The notes under the pieces are model-generated. The model ran no database searches. It had not been told where the DNA came from and saw only the letters and a program-made list of their open reading frames with translations. A program made the translations under genes and the position numbers. Positions 23,176 to 36,407 of a DNA stretch of 64,000 nucleotides are shown one piece after another. This DNA comes from Pilatotrama ljubarskyi (taxonomy: Eukaryota > Basidiomycota > Agaricomycetes > Polyporales > Polyporaceae), in the NCBI GenBank assembly GCA_022385805.1, contig MU277695.1, positions 106,981 to 170,980 of the forward strand, written 5' to 3'. Positions within the stretch are counted from its first letter, which is position 1. Each line of letters begins with the position of its first letter.

Positions 23176-26100
23176 ATGGTGGCCCAGGCGGACAAGCGCC
23201 TCCTATGGCATCCTAGGGGGCAGAACAAGTTTGTAGTAGGAGGCAGCGCGCAAATCACGCTCTACGAATGGCTTCCGCAGTCGTCGCAGATCAAGCAGGT
23301 AGCGTCCCAGCTAGAACTGAACACCATGAAGGTACCCGGTCTTCTTACTATCCATCTCTACTTCAGTATACTTCGTGCTGATGGCGCGGGTCGCATCTCT
23401 TTGCGCAGTGTTTTGCCTGGTCTCCTGACCCTGTTTTGGATGACCTTATCGCTGTCGGGTTCGGCAACGGTCGTGTGGACCTCCTGCGTTTGGAAGCATC
23501 CAAGCACGCACGCAATGGAGTGCTCTCCAACGGACCTGCTGTCTCTCTCCCCCCTCGCAACACCCGCGCCTGCAATGCTCTTGCGTTCTCTTCAGCTGAC
23601 CCAAGCTATCTTGCAGTTGGACTAGACAAAGTCCGGAACGACCCTAGTCTGCTGATCTGGGACATTCAATCTGCTGCTCCCATGCTCTCCCTGAACACTG
23701 CTCCCTCATCGGAGCGTGTAGCCCGACCTCTCCCGTTTCTGCCTCGCACAGACTCAGGCTCTCGTCCTTGGGATTCGCGTATAGTTCAACAGCACGCTCC
23801 TGTCGAAAACGTCTCTACACTTGCTTGGATTCCTCAGTCGTCGTCTTTGCTCCTGGCTGGTGTCTCTCACCGATGGCTTCAGCTTTTCGACCTTCGAAAT
23901 CCAGCATCCGGGCCCTCAAAAGCGGCGAGCAAGGTTCAGGGCATCGCCACGGATCCCTTCGATCACAACCGTGTCGCCTGCTTCGGTGACGCAATCGTTT
24001 CCATCTGGGACATCCGACGCTTCACCCAGCCTGTCCTGACGTTCACTGCGAAAGACGCATCCGCTGACGGCGCGAATGGTGGCACTGCAGGAAACCTCGG
24101 GTCGCGCGGAAAGGCCACTCCGGTGGCGGCAGCCACCCACCTCACTCACGTAGAGTTCTCATCCATTCGTCGCGGGACTCTGGCTACTCTGGAACGCGAT
24201 GCCGACTACGTGCGCTTCTGGGACATCGTGCAGGCGCAAGTGGTGGAGGCCGTCCAAGAGACCAGCCGCTCCCGCGACTCGTCGCATTCGGGTAACAAGG
24301 CGGTTCGGTCGTCGTGGGTCAAATCATGGTCCACTGCGGGCTCTTCCCCCAGCCAACCCTCGCCGCCACCCCAGGCTCCACAGAGTGACTTCCCCCAATA
24401 CAATCTGATCCTTGCAGATACGCGAAGGAGTAGGTCGTATACCCATACTGATTGTGTACGTTCACCTAATCCCGATTCTCAGCAAAGACGTTTTCTCGCC
24501 CTTTCGCGTCCTTCGCCCTTGTTCCAAGTCAGAAGCCGCACCCGCTGACGTCGAATGTCATGCTCGTAAACAAGGACGGCGACCTCGAGCTCTATGCAGT
24601 GCATGACACCCCGGTCCATCCTGCCTGGAGCTCCCGGGGAGACTTGGCACTCGGTGTTGGGTGCTCCTATAGCATCGTCCCCGGGATAACCGATCTCACT
24701 CCCCCGCCCGACCCATGGAACATCCCGTCCGCCTATCCCTCTCTCCCCGGCTCCCACGCGCACTCTCTAGAACGTCCTGACATTTCAGGTGATCATGCAG
24801 GATCGCGCCGCTCGCGTCTGCACTCGGAGTCCCCTTCTCACTCCGTCCCCCCGCCTACCTTCGGACGAGGCGACGAGGACGGCTTCCCTGCCCTAAGCCC
24901 ACCCCCAAGGCAGCCGCCCGCTGACGAGCCACTAGCAAGATCTGGACGTCGCCGTGCGCACAGCCCGTCCAGTCTAAAGTATCTGCACTTCGAACATACC
25001 GCGTCCGGAAAGGCGTCGTCTGGGTATGGGCCCTCCCAGGGCCGGAAGCACCGCGGTGACCTTGAATCTCAACTTGTGCATCCTCACGTGTCGTTCCCCA
25101 CTCCAAGGACGGTCACACTAGCACTTGACGATGGAGAAGTCAGAACGAAGCCCACCCGGAAGTCTATGGCGCTGAAGGCGCTGCAGCACGTCGTCGAGTC
25201 GGACATTTCCATGATCATGCGGCAGCGCGCCATACGTGGGTACGGACTGGACAATGTATGTCTCATTGTTATCGCCTGCGGTAGCATGCTCATGAGCGCC
25301 AGCCCATACGCAACTCCGTTGTCGTCCGGGAGACTTCGCAGGATTCCCTGATTTTATCAGAGCTATGGCTATGGGTCCATCGTACGTCGCCTCCCTTGTG
25401 AGAACAGGCGTCGCTTGAGCTGAACCGCTGAACAGATGCCCAACGCCTCCTTTCCATGCCGTCGTCTGTGATCGAGGGCTACAACTTCGCATACCAAGGC
25501 CTACTAGGGATCTGGGAGGGCTTCCGGCCCACCCGTCCCCACCCGCCTTCAAGTCAGCCTACCCCGCGCATGCCAGCACGCAGTGCTAGCGCCTTCTTCG
25601 ACGGCCCCTCCGCATCTCCACTCCTCGCGCCCCTGAGCCTGGACGTGCCCCGCAGATCGAATTCGAGGCATTCGGGGGGTCGGAAGCGCAGTCGCCCGCC
25701 GCCGTCGCATCTTCCGGACGACTTCGTCGCAGCGATTGAGGAGCTGAATGCGAGAAGCGGGAGCTCGGACTCGGTGGCTGCCTGGAAGCCGTCTGTGCAT
25801 ACCGCACGCTTGGCGCAGAGACGTTTCGCTCTTCAGCTTTGCGGTTGGAGTTTGGCACAAGATGATTTGGCACGCGCTATCAAGAGGTAGGCCGCAAGCA
25901 GTGTGGATTCCACGTGAAACGTCGCAGGCTGATCGATGGAAGATGGGAGAAGGAGAACAAACACACCCAAGCTGCGTGCTGGCTGGTATTCACAGAACAG
26001 AACAAGCAAGCCATTGATATGCTCATGCGCAGCAAAGGTGATGTTCGCTCCCAACTTGAAGATTCTCCGAAGTGCTGACTGGGTCTGCAGACGAGTCCCA

Positions 26101-27118
26101 TCATATGATGTCTGGCATGGTCGCTGCATTGACGTCGGGCAGCTCGCGCAATCCGGAGCTGCTTCAACATTGCGAACGGTTGATCGTCCGCCTGCAAGAC
26201 CCTTACCTCCGGGCGCTCCTCACGCATCTGACCATCCGCGATTGGACCGAAGTGCTCGAAGAAGACTCCCTCCCTCTGCGGGAGCGGCTGGCGATAGCCC
26301 TTCAATTCCTCGGCGACACGGACGTATCTGCATACCTGCGACGCGTCTCCGACAGATGCATCCATGACGGAGACATCGACGGCATCTTCGTCACCGGCCT
26401 CACGAACAGCGGGATGGAGCTTCTTCAAGCATATCTGGACCTCACTGGGGACGTGCAGACGGCCGCGCTGTTGTCGAGTTTGCCGCCTACGCGCGCACAA
26501 GACCCTCGAGCCAACCGGTGGCTGGAGGCTTACAGGGACCTCCTGGATGGCTGGCGGCTCTTCCACCACAGGTGTCAGTTGGACATCGACCGAGGGAGGG
26601 TTCTCAGAGACGCAATCGAGAACGGAGAGATGCGTCCGTTCGATTGGGCGCCGAAACAGCTGCTCCTGCGATGCAATTACTGCGGTAAGCCAATGGGCCC
26701 TCCGCTCACCGCGGATGGAAATCTTCGGGTGCGTACCGGTCCTAGGATGCCTCTGCCACTGCAATGCCACTGACCTGGGCAACAGGCGACACAATGCCCG
26801 CACTGTAGTCGGCCATTACCCCGGTGCTCCGTATGCCTCATGACGCTGAACCTTAGCCCGGACGCATCTCGCGGAGCCAACGTGCTAAACTCAATCCCGT
26901 CTGGTAGGTCCCATTGAACTATCCTCTGTGATTCAGCTGCTGACTTAAGCACCACAGACAGCTTCAACGAGGCGTTGGTTTTCTGCCAGACGTGCCGCCA
27001 CGGAGGACATGCCTCGCACATCATGGAGTGGTTCTATGGCGAGGGTGGTGCAGCTACTCGGGCACATGGATCGTGCCCGATAGCTGGATGCGATTGCCGC
27101 TGCTCTGAAGAACTATAG
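23176..27118 (+). CDS. SEA4: MIOS/SEA4-like WD40 protein of the SEA (GATOR2) complex
   Basis: Nine exons give 1,155 aa: 23176-23331, 23409-24429, 24483-25255, 25342-25381, 25436-25886, 25928-26037, 26091-26728, 26786-26903, 26958-27118. The N-terminal half is a WD40 propeller (W-S-P-D-P-V-L-D-D-L-I-A-V-G; L-L-I-W-D-I-Q; V-S-I-W-D-I-R; V-R-F-W-D-I). A Ser/Pro/Arg-rich linker and an alpha-solenoid follow, ending in a zinc-binding module: C-N-Y-C, C-P-H-C, C-S-V-C, C-Q-T-C-R-H-G-G-H-x3-H and a closing C-D-C-R-C. This order is that of Mios/Sea4, a vacuole/lysosome-associated complex that relays amino-acid state to TORC1. Small exon 4 (40 nt) is required to build an L-W-L-W-V-H helix. The linker could contain a further small intron. 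Confidence 0.88.
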
Positions 27119-27621
27119 GAGAACCTGCTGAAAATATATGACTCGTAGCGGTGAGAACCCACGAGGCGCTAGTACAATGCAGTCACTCGAGTCGATCAGC
27201 ATAGTAGTACAGCGGGCCTGCAGCTGGGTTGGAGAGAATAATATTCAGCCCCCGTAGTTGTCTCGCCCCGCGACATGTATTTCTTACTCGATGGCGAAGG
27301 TAAAATATGGTGAAAGTGTTCCAGGAGAAACCTGAGCACATACTGTACTCTATGACTTTGAGAAAGTCGAGATTTTGCGAGAGCGTCGCTGAATAGCACA
27401 AGCAGATTAGATACGGTAGACGCTCGATGTTCTGTTCTGCGGGCGCGGGCGCCTGGTGTTGCGCCACAAACGACGATGACATTCTGCGCCGAGCCCAGTG
27501 CTGCTGCATGCTCTCTCCGTCCCTGACCATCTCGCCGACTCCCTCCTCGGCCCCCCTGTCTCAGCTGCTCTCTGCTCAAGTACCTGCGTCTCCGGATACC
27601 TAGCGCATCCCCGTTAGCAAG
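27119..27621. other. Intergenic stretch, no gene seen
   Basis: Tandem same-strand spacing between the MIOS-like gene and the small membrane protein. Nothing supported. Confidence 0.55.
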
Positions 27622-28343
27622 ATGCCGGTACGTTTCTGACGTCATATGCCTCGGAATCCACATTGACTCTGCGGGATGGCTGCGTACAGACTCTGACCGC
27701 AATTCCGCCAGTCACTGCCGTCGTAGATGCCCTCACGCCCCAACAATCAAGAGAGATTGCACTACATGGGTACGTCCAACTCCAACTCCTCCAGACATCC
27801 TCGGCATCACAACCGACGACGTCCCCTTTCCCGCTTCACTCCACCAGCCACCGCGCCCTCACACCCATCCTCTCCGGAGCCATCTCCGGCGGCATCGTCG
27901 GCGTCGCCTGGATCATCGGCATAATCGTCTGGCTCTACAAGCGGCACCGCCGCGCGAAGCGCGCCAAGGCCGCCGGCTTCCGCAGCTACCGCGAGTTCCT
28001 CGACCCGCCCAAGAAGCAGGAGCCGTTCATCATCCCGCCCGACCCCGCCGTCATCAAGGGCCAGGTCAAGCCCGGGCAGAAGATCGTCGTCGAGGACGCG
28101 CAGGCGGCGCATATGAAGCACGTCAAGCACGCGAACACCATCCCGACTGCGGCTGGGGAGGACGAGGAGAGGAGGCATGGAGAGAAGGAGGGGGTCCCAC
28201 CGGGCATGGCACATCGGAGTTCTGCGCCGTGTAGATTGCCGGAGAGCGAAGAGTCTGCGGAGTCGGAGCCGAACGATTCAAGGCAGGAGAAGCAGCGGAA
28301 CGGCCAGTCGCACTCGGATCCAACACTTGCGCGCTCCCCATGA
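27622..28343 (+). CDS. Small single-pass membrane protein
   Basis: The model is exon 27622-27627 (ATG CCG), a 62-nt intron with GTACGT donor and TACAG acceptor, then 27690-28343, giving 219 aa. One helix of about 24 residues (62-85) starts with a Gly-rich S-G-A-I-S-G-G-I-V-G motif and is followed by K-R-H-R-R-A-K-R, so the tail should be cytoplasmic. That tail has F-R-S-Y-R-E-F-L and P-P-D-P-A-V-I-K-G motifs and an acidic/polar end. No signal peptide is visible in the short N-terminus, which may mean an upstream exon was missed. Similar small membrane proteins occur in Agaricomycetes; role unknown. Confidence 0.55.
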
Positions 28344-28548
28344 GACGAGTCTCTTAGATCTGGTTCAGTGAGTCCCATCTCATCCTTCACCTCGAAACCT
28401 CAGCCTGACCACCAGGCGGCTCAGTTTGGTTCTAATTGATGATGCTTCATGACTTCGACGACATCTGTACCCATAGCACTGTACACGATTCACATTGCTT
28501 CTAATCCGCCTTTCCCAGCACGTCTCTCGCTCCACCCGGACGCCAACC

Positions 28549-31516
28549 TCAGTCGCAGTACGCACCGACGTTCGCAGGCTGCACAGAACCGCACCGTCAG
28601 CATCCCCTTCGACAGAGAAAGGACAAACAAGGTACTCACGGCGACGTCGCGCGCGTAGCGGTACAGCACGCCGCGCTTCTCGCGGTACTCGCGCGGGACC
28701 CACTTCTCGCGGCGGCGCTTCTGCTCCTCCTCTGAGACGAGCCAGTCGATCCGCCGCGTCTCGATGTCGATGACGATCTTGTCGCCGTCCTCAACGAGCG
28801 CGATCGGCCCGCCGACGAACGCCTCGGGGACAACGTGGCCTGTTTGAAAGGGTGAGTGAAGTGTAACATCATGGAGCGAAGAGCGATTCTTGCCGATGAT
28901 GAAGCCTCGCGAGGCACCGGAGAAGCGGCCGTCGGTGATGAGGGCGGTCTTGCCACCGAGTCCGGCACCCATGAGGGCGGCAGTCTGACCGAGCATCTGT
29001 TGAGTTGAGAGCAGTCAATATCGCAATCCCTTGGGGAAAACCTTGGAGCATACCTCAGGCATACCGGGCGCGCCCTTGGGACCCTGGTAGCGGAAGATGA
29101 TGGCCATACCTGCGGTGATTTCGCCGTTCTCGAGGGCAGTGAAGAAGGGAGGAATGCTAGATCGAACGTAAGCCTCCTGTCTGCGGAGGTAGGAGAAGCG
29201 GCAAGTACCTATCGAAGCATTTGGCAATACCCTATGAGCAGGGATCAGCGACCAGTAAGACTCAACTGCAATCACAGAAGGACAACGAACCTCGAACCGG
29301 AGACCCTCCTTCCCGGTGATCTTCGCGACAGCAGTCTCGGGGGCAAGGTTCCCGCGCAGGATCGTCAAATGGCCAGTCTGCTTGATCGGGTTGCTCAGCG
29401 GGCGCACTACGTCTTGGGTCTCGAACTCGAGCTCGGGCACGTCCTCGAGGTTCTCCGCGAGCGTCTTGCCGGTGACGGTCATCTGCGACCCGTCAATGAG
29501 GTCGGTGTGCTTGAGGAGGTACTTGAGCAGCGCGGGGATGCCGCCGACGCGGTGCAGGTCCTCCATGACGTACTTGCCGGAGGGCCTAGCCGAGTGGGTC
29601 AGCTCAGAGAAGCGGCATGGGTAACAGGACGGAGGACGTACTTGAGGTCGGCGAGGTAGGGCGTCCTGTCGGCGACCTTCTGGAAGTCGTCGATGGTGAG
29701 CTCGACGTCAGCGGCACGAGCCATGGCGAGCAGGTGCAGAACCTGCATCGCGGCATCAGTTTGAGTCTCATCTCGCCACCAGCTCTATAGGACGCACCGC
29801 GTTGGTGGAGCCTCCGAGAACGTTCACGATAGTGACTGCGTTCAGGAAGGACTGGCGGGTGAGGATGTCCCTTGAAGGGAGGGCTGCAGTCAGCGAATAC
29901 AGGTGTGTAAACATCGGCAGGAAGACATACCTGGGCTTGAGATCGAGCTCGAGGAGGCGCTTCAGGTACTTCGCGGCCTTGACGCACTCCTGGGCCTTTT
30001 CTGGGTAGGTGGCGGGGATACTGGCGGAGTACGGGAGGGAGAGACCGAGGACCTCGAGAACACTCGACATCGTGTTCGCCCTGTTCGATCATCTGAGCTT
30101 GCCATCCTTCTCCACTTCCAAAAAGACAGAACATACGTGAACATGCCACCGCAAGCACCGGGCCCAGGGCACGAGTGGCGGACGACGTCGAGGCGCTGCT
30201 CCTCGGTGATCTTGCCGACGGCGAACGCGCCGTACGACTCGAACGCGTCGGCGATGTTCATGTTGTCGCCCTTCTTGTGCCCGAGCGAGGGGCAGTCGAC
30301 CTGGCGCACGCCGGGCTGGATCGTGCCGCCGTAAACGATGACCGTGGGGCGGTTGTGCCGGGCGGCGGCGATCACGCAGCCGGGCATGTTCTTGTCGCAT
30401 CTGGAGAGCGTTCAATACAACTGGACGGGCGGTTGGGAGGGTGCGTACCCAGGGATGGAAATGTTGCCGTCGTAGTGTTGCGCCTAAAAAGAAACGTCTA
30501 GCAACTGTAATGAACAGAGGCTCAAAAACGCTCACCATAACGACCTAGGTCCATTTGTCAGTCACAACGAGGGGAAAACATTCAGCTATCCACGTACAGT
30601 CTCGATAGAGTCCGCGATGAGGTCACGACTCGGCAACCTATGTGCATGGTGAATCATACGCGGACTCCAAAGATGCGCACTTGACGTACGAATATCTCAT
30701 GCCTAGTCAGTTCCAGACCCAGTCAGTAATCTCGGACGGCAATCCTCTAAGGACTACTCACCCTCAGTACCCATCGTGATACCATCACTGTGATTCGGTA
30801 AGCCCAAAAGCTCTCAGAGGACTTGTACGGCATAGAACATACCTGACACCGATTGTGCTGAACGTCAAGCCGACCAGGCCTTCCTGCGCACATCCCTCCT
30901 TCACTTTCCTAGCGAGATCGAGCTGCGAGGGAGTGTCAGACACAGGATCTCTGTACGCCTGCAAGTTTTCGCACTCACCAGGTGGTTGTTGCAAGGGTTG
31001 CCTTGAGGGTAATGAGATGCTGAGCGTCAAGGGGCGGGTAGCAGTGGACGCACCCTCCCACCACACAGGCGAGATACCGATCTACGCAAGCGGCCGTCAA
31101 GTTAAGCGATGGCGCAGCAGCAATTCTGACGCGCGCACTCACCTGAGGCTTGTCCAGATCTTCAGGCGTCACGCCCACGGCGTGCACTGTGCACAAGGCC
31201 GCCTTAACTCTCTTCCTCATGCATGTATAATCACCGAGCGGGACGTACGCATCGCCTGGGCACCTCCACGCCTCTGTACAGTCTCTCAGGGTCTCATCCA
31301 ACTTGCTTGGCCTGGCTGCGACGCACCTTGTCTTGGGTAAGATGGCATGAGTACTTGTTGAGCTTCACGCCACTGCTCGGCGAGGGCGCCTTAGGCACCG
31401 AATGGCTGTTCCGAATCGAGCACACAAGTCGTGAGCATACCGCACCCTCGCTCCGTAAACCACAGGGGTCATAAACCACAGACGTACATCTCGACGTCTC
31501 CTGCGTGGGCGGACAT
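28549..31516 (-). CDS. ILV3: Dihydroxy-acid dehydratase
   Basis: Twenty-two exons give 590 aa (yeast Ilv3 is 585): 31488-31516, 31327-31405, 31249-31273, 31143-31186, 31054-31081, 30979-31001, 30843-30922, 30762-30787, 30690-30702, 30598-30637, 30536-30544, 30449-30483, 30137-30400, 29931-30080, 29798-29870, 29642-29742, 29291-29585, 29209-29231, 29054-29156, 28894-28996, 28640-28839, 28549-28578. The enzyme makes 2-keto acids for valine and isoleucine (and pantothenate) using an Fe-S cluster. Cys ligands lie in G-C-D-K-N (C145) and C-P-G-P-G-A-C-G-G (221-227), and S-G-A-S-R-G is near the end. One exon is 9 nt and one is 13 nt. The intron at 28840-28893 has a GC donor (ATCG/GCAAGA). No Arg-rich mitochondrial presequence is visible after the chosen ATG, although the yeast enzyme is mitochondrial; an upstream exon is possible. 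Confidence 0.93.
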
Positions 31517-31981
31517 GGCTGTAGTGGTGGTGGTAGTGGTGGTCGTGAACGAAAGACCGAGAGACCGAGAACGCAGACAGAGGCCGATGACTGCTGCAGT
31601 GTCTGGATCTATGTACGGTGCGCGGGAGGGCGGAACATCTTTCTGGTCTAAAATACTCTTGCGGTGAATATGGCAGGCCGCGGGGACGGCATCTGACCAG
31701 CCCAGCCGGTCCGCGACCAGCGTATTCACGTCAGATCGATCGGCAGCACGCAATCATCCTGCAATGTCCTCGATCGCGATAATCCTCATATACTCCTTCT
31801 CTCATTGGCCCATCACCGCCAATCGTCTTTCTCTCAATACGTTCCTCTGGTTTGCTCGTCCTCGTGCATAGACTTCCAGCAATAAGTGGTTTTGCACAGA
31901 GTCTAGAATACAGGATAAAGAGTACACGACCACACCGAGTGCGAGACTTGTCGAGTCACTGGCACCCGCGGTATCAATTCG
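31517..31981. other. Intergenic stretch between ILV3 and PEX5
   Basis: Presumed ILV3 promoter and PEX5 3' flank (both minus). Just upstream of the ILV3 ATG the sense strand has a CCACCACTACCACC-rich run. No gene seen. Confidence 0.55.
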
Positions 31982-34422
31982 TCAGAAGTCGAAGCCCTTT
32001 TCCCGGAACGCCTCCAGGCTCGTCGTCGGCTTCGCCATCTCGGCCAGGTCAGGACGGTTCTGCGGCAGACCCAACGTCAGATGATAGCGCAACGATCGCG
32101 TGGTTGAGCAGACTGACCATCGCTTGGAACGCGCGCCGGAGCGTGATCCACAGCTGTTCGCTCTTCGCGCCCCCGGAGGACTCCTGCATCGCCAGTGCAC
32201 TGAGGAAGTGCTCGATGGCCTCTTGGTGAGCGCCGATGTTTAGGCCTGTTAGGCATGTTAATGAGCAGCGCATTCGGCAAAGATACTTAGGTCGCTTACA
32301 TGCCACGCCCACGTTATAGATAGCACGCGTGTAGGTGGGCCTGAGCTGCAGGGCTTCGCGGTAGGCACCCAGGGCCTCTTCAGGCTTGTTGCCATTAGAC
32401 AGGGACGATCCTAGTCGGTTCCATAGCAAATAGTCCTGGAATAGGCCATTCAGCATGAGGTTCTCTGCCGCACATCCTATCCAGACTCACCCTCGGCCGG
32501 ATGCTCAGGGCAGCTTCGAAGCAGTCCTTCGCCCGGTTGTAATCCCCGCTCGTATAGAACAGCACACCCAGGCCGATTTGTACGTCGGGGTCGACCTCGC
32601 CGCGATTGAACTGCTCTCGAGCGACCTTCAGGAACGCTTCCGTCACTTGCTCTTGCGAGTGCCAGGACGAGTGCTCGAGAGACTTCCATGTTTCCTCTGG
32701 GATGTTCGCGTTCGGGACGTGGGCGTTCAACCAGCGGAGGAGCATTGCATGCGAGGCTTTCTCCATTGCCTCGTTCGTGAACACGATCGCCAAGGACTGG
32801 ATAATTCACGTTAGCAGCAGGCTATCGTGAAGGAGGGATTGCGCTTACCAGCATGCCTTGCCCTGCCGCACCAGCGGCCTCCGCTCTCTTCACGCCTTCC
32901 GTGAGCGCACGCATGGCAGCGTCGTCACGCTCATCCATACTCCTCGTTTCGCCGAGCAGTATCCAGGCTTCGTAACCGCCTTCTCCTAGGTCACCGTGTT
33001 GAATGGCCGCTTCAAGCAGGAGTGCAGCCTCTGAAAGCGATCCGTTGCGTGCCAGGAGGTCTTTTGCTTCCTGCAGGGATGACTTGGAATGCGTAGGGTC
33101 CAGATACTTGTTGTCCTTCTCTGCGAGGGTTCAGGATCAATAATCTCGTATGCATATTCGCGCTCGCATGGTACGCACCGAAGACGTAGTCTCCCAGAAC
33201 CGGGAGCCCCCGCTCGTCGAACTGAAGCGGTGGCTCAAAGGAGTAGTCGGAATCGCCAAGATTGCCCTCCCATGCGTTCTGCATCATGCCCCCGTAGTCG
33301 AAGTCGAGGTCTTCGCGCTGCTGGTTCATCATCTGGTTGAACTGCGCCTCCCACTTGGCCATCTCTTCTTGCGGAGGAGGCAGCTCTGAGCCCTGCAGCT
33401 GATCCCAAACCCTGACGGATTCGTCAGTATCGCTGCGAGCGCGTTCACCGGTATCCAGTACGTACCCCTCGAAGTCGGTCCCCCGGTACGGGTTCTCCTC
33501 CTTCTCCTTGTCTATGCTCGTCTCTTGGAGGTTCTCGGCGAGCTGCTCAACCCGATCGTCCACCTCGGTGATCTTCGCGCCCTCGCTCTGGCCCGCATAA
33601 GACGCAGCGAACTGCGCAAACGCCGCATCGAAGTCGATCTCCTTCCCCTTGCCTTTCCCCGTGTCCATGCTCATCTGCGGCATCCCCATGGCGAAGCTCG
33701 ACATGCCCGTGGGCATGGACCGCCCGTACAGCCCGGGCGACATGTACGGCGCTTGGCTCACTAATCCACAAAATCAGCACACTGCTCGTATGCGCGAGAT
33801 AGCGCCGCTCAAGCGTTCGGACAGCAACGTACGATTGGACTGCATGGGCATGTTCTGCTGACTGGCAGGTCGCGCAATCTGCGCAACGCTGTCGAACTCT
33901 GAGCTCCAGTTAGTGGCGGGCGACTGAGTGCGGAGCATGTCGCCGCCCATTGCCCGGCCGGACTGCATCTCGTTCCACGCCTTGCTTAGGTCATGGCCTG
34001 CGGCTTGCGGCGGCGGCGCATCCATGAAGCGCTCGACGTTGGGAGGCATAATGTGTCGCTGCATGGCGAAGGAAGGAGGCGCGCCGGCTTGTTGTGAGGA
34101 ACCGCCTTCAAAGAACTGGCGGGCCATGGCGAGGTCCCGTTCTGATCCATGTGCGGAGGAAGTGGGCAGGTGATGGAGCTTCAAGCGGGGTCAGCACGCA
34201 GTGCTATGTCACAGTGTGCAACAGAGAGTCTCACTCTAGATCCAGAAGGCCCTGCGATCCTGTCCTGGTGGGGCCAAAGGTCAATACCACTCGTGCGGGT
34301 GAAGCGTTGGGGCTACACACCTGCTGCAGGCTCCGGTCGCCCTCCGTATGCTTCAACACTTGCGAGAGGGGGTTGAACGGCACAGCACATTCTGCACCCG
34401 AGATGAGACCTTGCAAAGACAT
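31982..34422 (-). CDS. PEX5: Peroxisomal targeting signal 1 receptor (Pex5)
   Basis: Eight exons give 649 aa: 34321-34422, 33833-34178, 33179-33760, 32849-33120, 32491-32796, 32300-32435, 32118-32245, 31982-32059. Pex5 binds C-terminal SKL-type signals in the cytosol and carries cargo to the peroxisome. The first exon holds the conserved Cys (C12, in S-G-A-E-C), the site of recycling ubiquitination in other fungi. The long disordered half has W-x3-F/Y-type docking motifs (N-W-S-S-E-F; W-E-A-Q-F). The C-terminal half is TPR repeats ([38 protein letters not shown]) and ends F-R-E-K-G-F-D-F. The start was found in a separate exon; the junction between exons 1 and 2 is the least certain. The gene follows ILV3 on the same strand. 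Confidence 0.93.
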
Positions 34423-35276
34423 TACTGGGGTTATTCGGATTGAAGCGTTGGCAGCAGGGAGGGAGAGCAGGTCGCTGTCGGCGTTAGGGACGACGGAGGC
34501 TACTTTACGAAGCGCGCATATACGCGGGATAGCGGGGTTCGGCGGATGCCGATCCGCCGCGATTCACGTGAATCCGAGCACTTACGGGCGCTTGTTTCTC
34601 TGCCTATGCCAAGCAAAGTGTTCTTGTCAGACTTGCACATCTGGCACTGCTACCCTCGCTTCCAATCGCGGTTATTTCGAACCACCCGACATACTTAGGG
34701 CAGTTCCATATGAGCAGAAGGGAGAAGACATTGCTTTTGCTTGTGGATCCTGCTAGTGCCGGCACGTTGAAACTGGCTACCACTGCTGGAGCAACTCTTG
34801 TCGCATGGGATGCGCCTGTGAAGGGTGCTTTAGGACAAAATGCCTTCTCAAACGCGCGAAAGTACCACTCGTGAAGATAGGCAATCGTAGGTAAGAACGA
34901 CACAGACAAGCCACAACCCTCTCCTTGCCGACCCTTGTCTCGCCGCACAATCAGAGCCCCTGTACACCCGACACCGCTCGCTGTGCTCTGCACTGCGCCT
35001 GTCTCGCTGCCGCAGCTGTGCTAAAGACGCAGTGATCCGGCGGCGGCGGAACCTCGACCGAGGAATCTCTGGAGTTGCTCACCTTGGCTAGCAGCCTCGG
35101 CCAACATGAACCGACATCGCCTCCCTTGGCGCCATCCTGTGCAGCTCGATCACCTGCGACTCTCCGTAACTGGATCCTGACGTATAAAGCTCCGCGCGAC
35201 CTCATCAAGGGCCTTCACCATCTCCCATCCCTTCCTCTCACACAAGAACTTCAAATCGCCCTCGAGAACGAGCAGA
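34423..35276. other. Divergent promoter region of PEX5 and AIM24, no gene seen
   Basis: Only short frames on both strands. It contains the presumed upstream regions of two divergent genes. Confidence 0.55.
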
Positions 35277-36407
35277 ATGTCCTACCAGCCTTCCTACCCT
35301 CAGCCGACCCCAGGCTACCCCGGCCAGCCGCCACAGCCCAGCTTCCCGGGACACCATCACCAGTCCTCCTACCCTAGTATGGCGCCCTCCCCGGGACCTG
35401 CAGCCGCACACGGCTCCCATGGTCCCCCTCATGGCGCCCCCCCAGCCCAGGGTCCCGCCGCCGGCGCATCCAGCATCCCCACCACCGGCCAGGTCGAGGG
35501 CGCGCAGTTCCGTATTGACCACCGGGACAGCAACAGCATGCTCTACCTGCGCCTGCAGCCGGGGTACGAGGTGAAGGCGAAGCCGGGCAGCATGGTCGCG
35601 ATGGACGCGACCGTCAAGATCAAGGGCAAGCTCAAGTTCAGCGTCAAGAAGATGTTCACCGGTGGCGAGGTGCGCCGGCGGCCTCGAGTGATACTGCTGC
35701 AACGGGTGATGGCAGCTGATGTCCCTCCTCGCGCAGATGTCGGAGTCCATCTTTACCGGGCCTGGCGAGGTCCTGCTCGCGCCCGAGACGTGGGGCGATA
35801 TCGTCCCCATCCATCTTGATGGGCAGACGCAGTGGAGTGTCGGCAAAGACGCTTTCCTTGCGTGCACCACCGGCGTGGCGCGCACGACCAAGTCCCAGGG
35901 TCTCGGAAAGGCGTTGTGTACGTACCCTCGGTAAAGAAAAGAAAGCGTGGCTTGCTGATGCCCATCCGCAGTCTCTGGAGAAGGCCTGTTCGTGTACCAC
36001 GCAACCGGCGCAGGCATCATGTGGGTGACTAGCTTGGGCGCGATCTTCTCGAGGACGCTCCAGCCTGGTGAGCAGTGGATCGGTGAGTCAGGTACAACGC
36101 CAGAGCGCCTCGAATATCTAACTCATAGTGCGAATCGCTCTGCACAGTGGACAACGGCCACCTAGTCGCATGGACGGCGAAGTACAAGGTAGAACGCATC
36201 GACGCCGGTGGTTTCTTCTCAGGTGCGCACACAGACGAAGGCCTCGTCTGCCGGTAAGCCGTGCAACTCCCTCTCTGGTTGGAGACTGGGAACTCAATGT
36301 GCTCCAACAGCTTCACGGGCCCCGGCATCGTGTACATTCAGACGAGAAACCCCGAGACTCTCGGAGAGTGGATTCGCGAGCAGGTTCCCCAGACGGCCAG
36401 CCAGTGA
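35277..36407 (+). CDS. AIM24: AIM24-family protein
   Basis: Five exons give 295 aa: 35277-35669, 35737-35917, 35972-36082, 36148-36253, 36311-36407. About 70 residues rich in Pro, Tyr, Gln, Gly and His come first. Then follows the double-stranded beta-helix domain of the AIM24/TIGR00266 family (G-S-M-V-A-M-D; K-K-M-F-T-G-G-E; F-T-G-P-G-E-V-L-L-A; G-L-F-V-Y-H-A-T-G; F-T-G-P-G-I-V-Y-I-Q-T-R-N). Yeast Aim24 supports mitochondrial inner-membrane organisation (MICOS/cristae). This version resembles the shorter, bacterial-like form and shows no obvious mitochondrial presequence, so location and role cannot be carried over safely. Confidence 0.88.
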
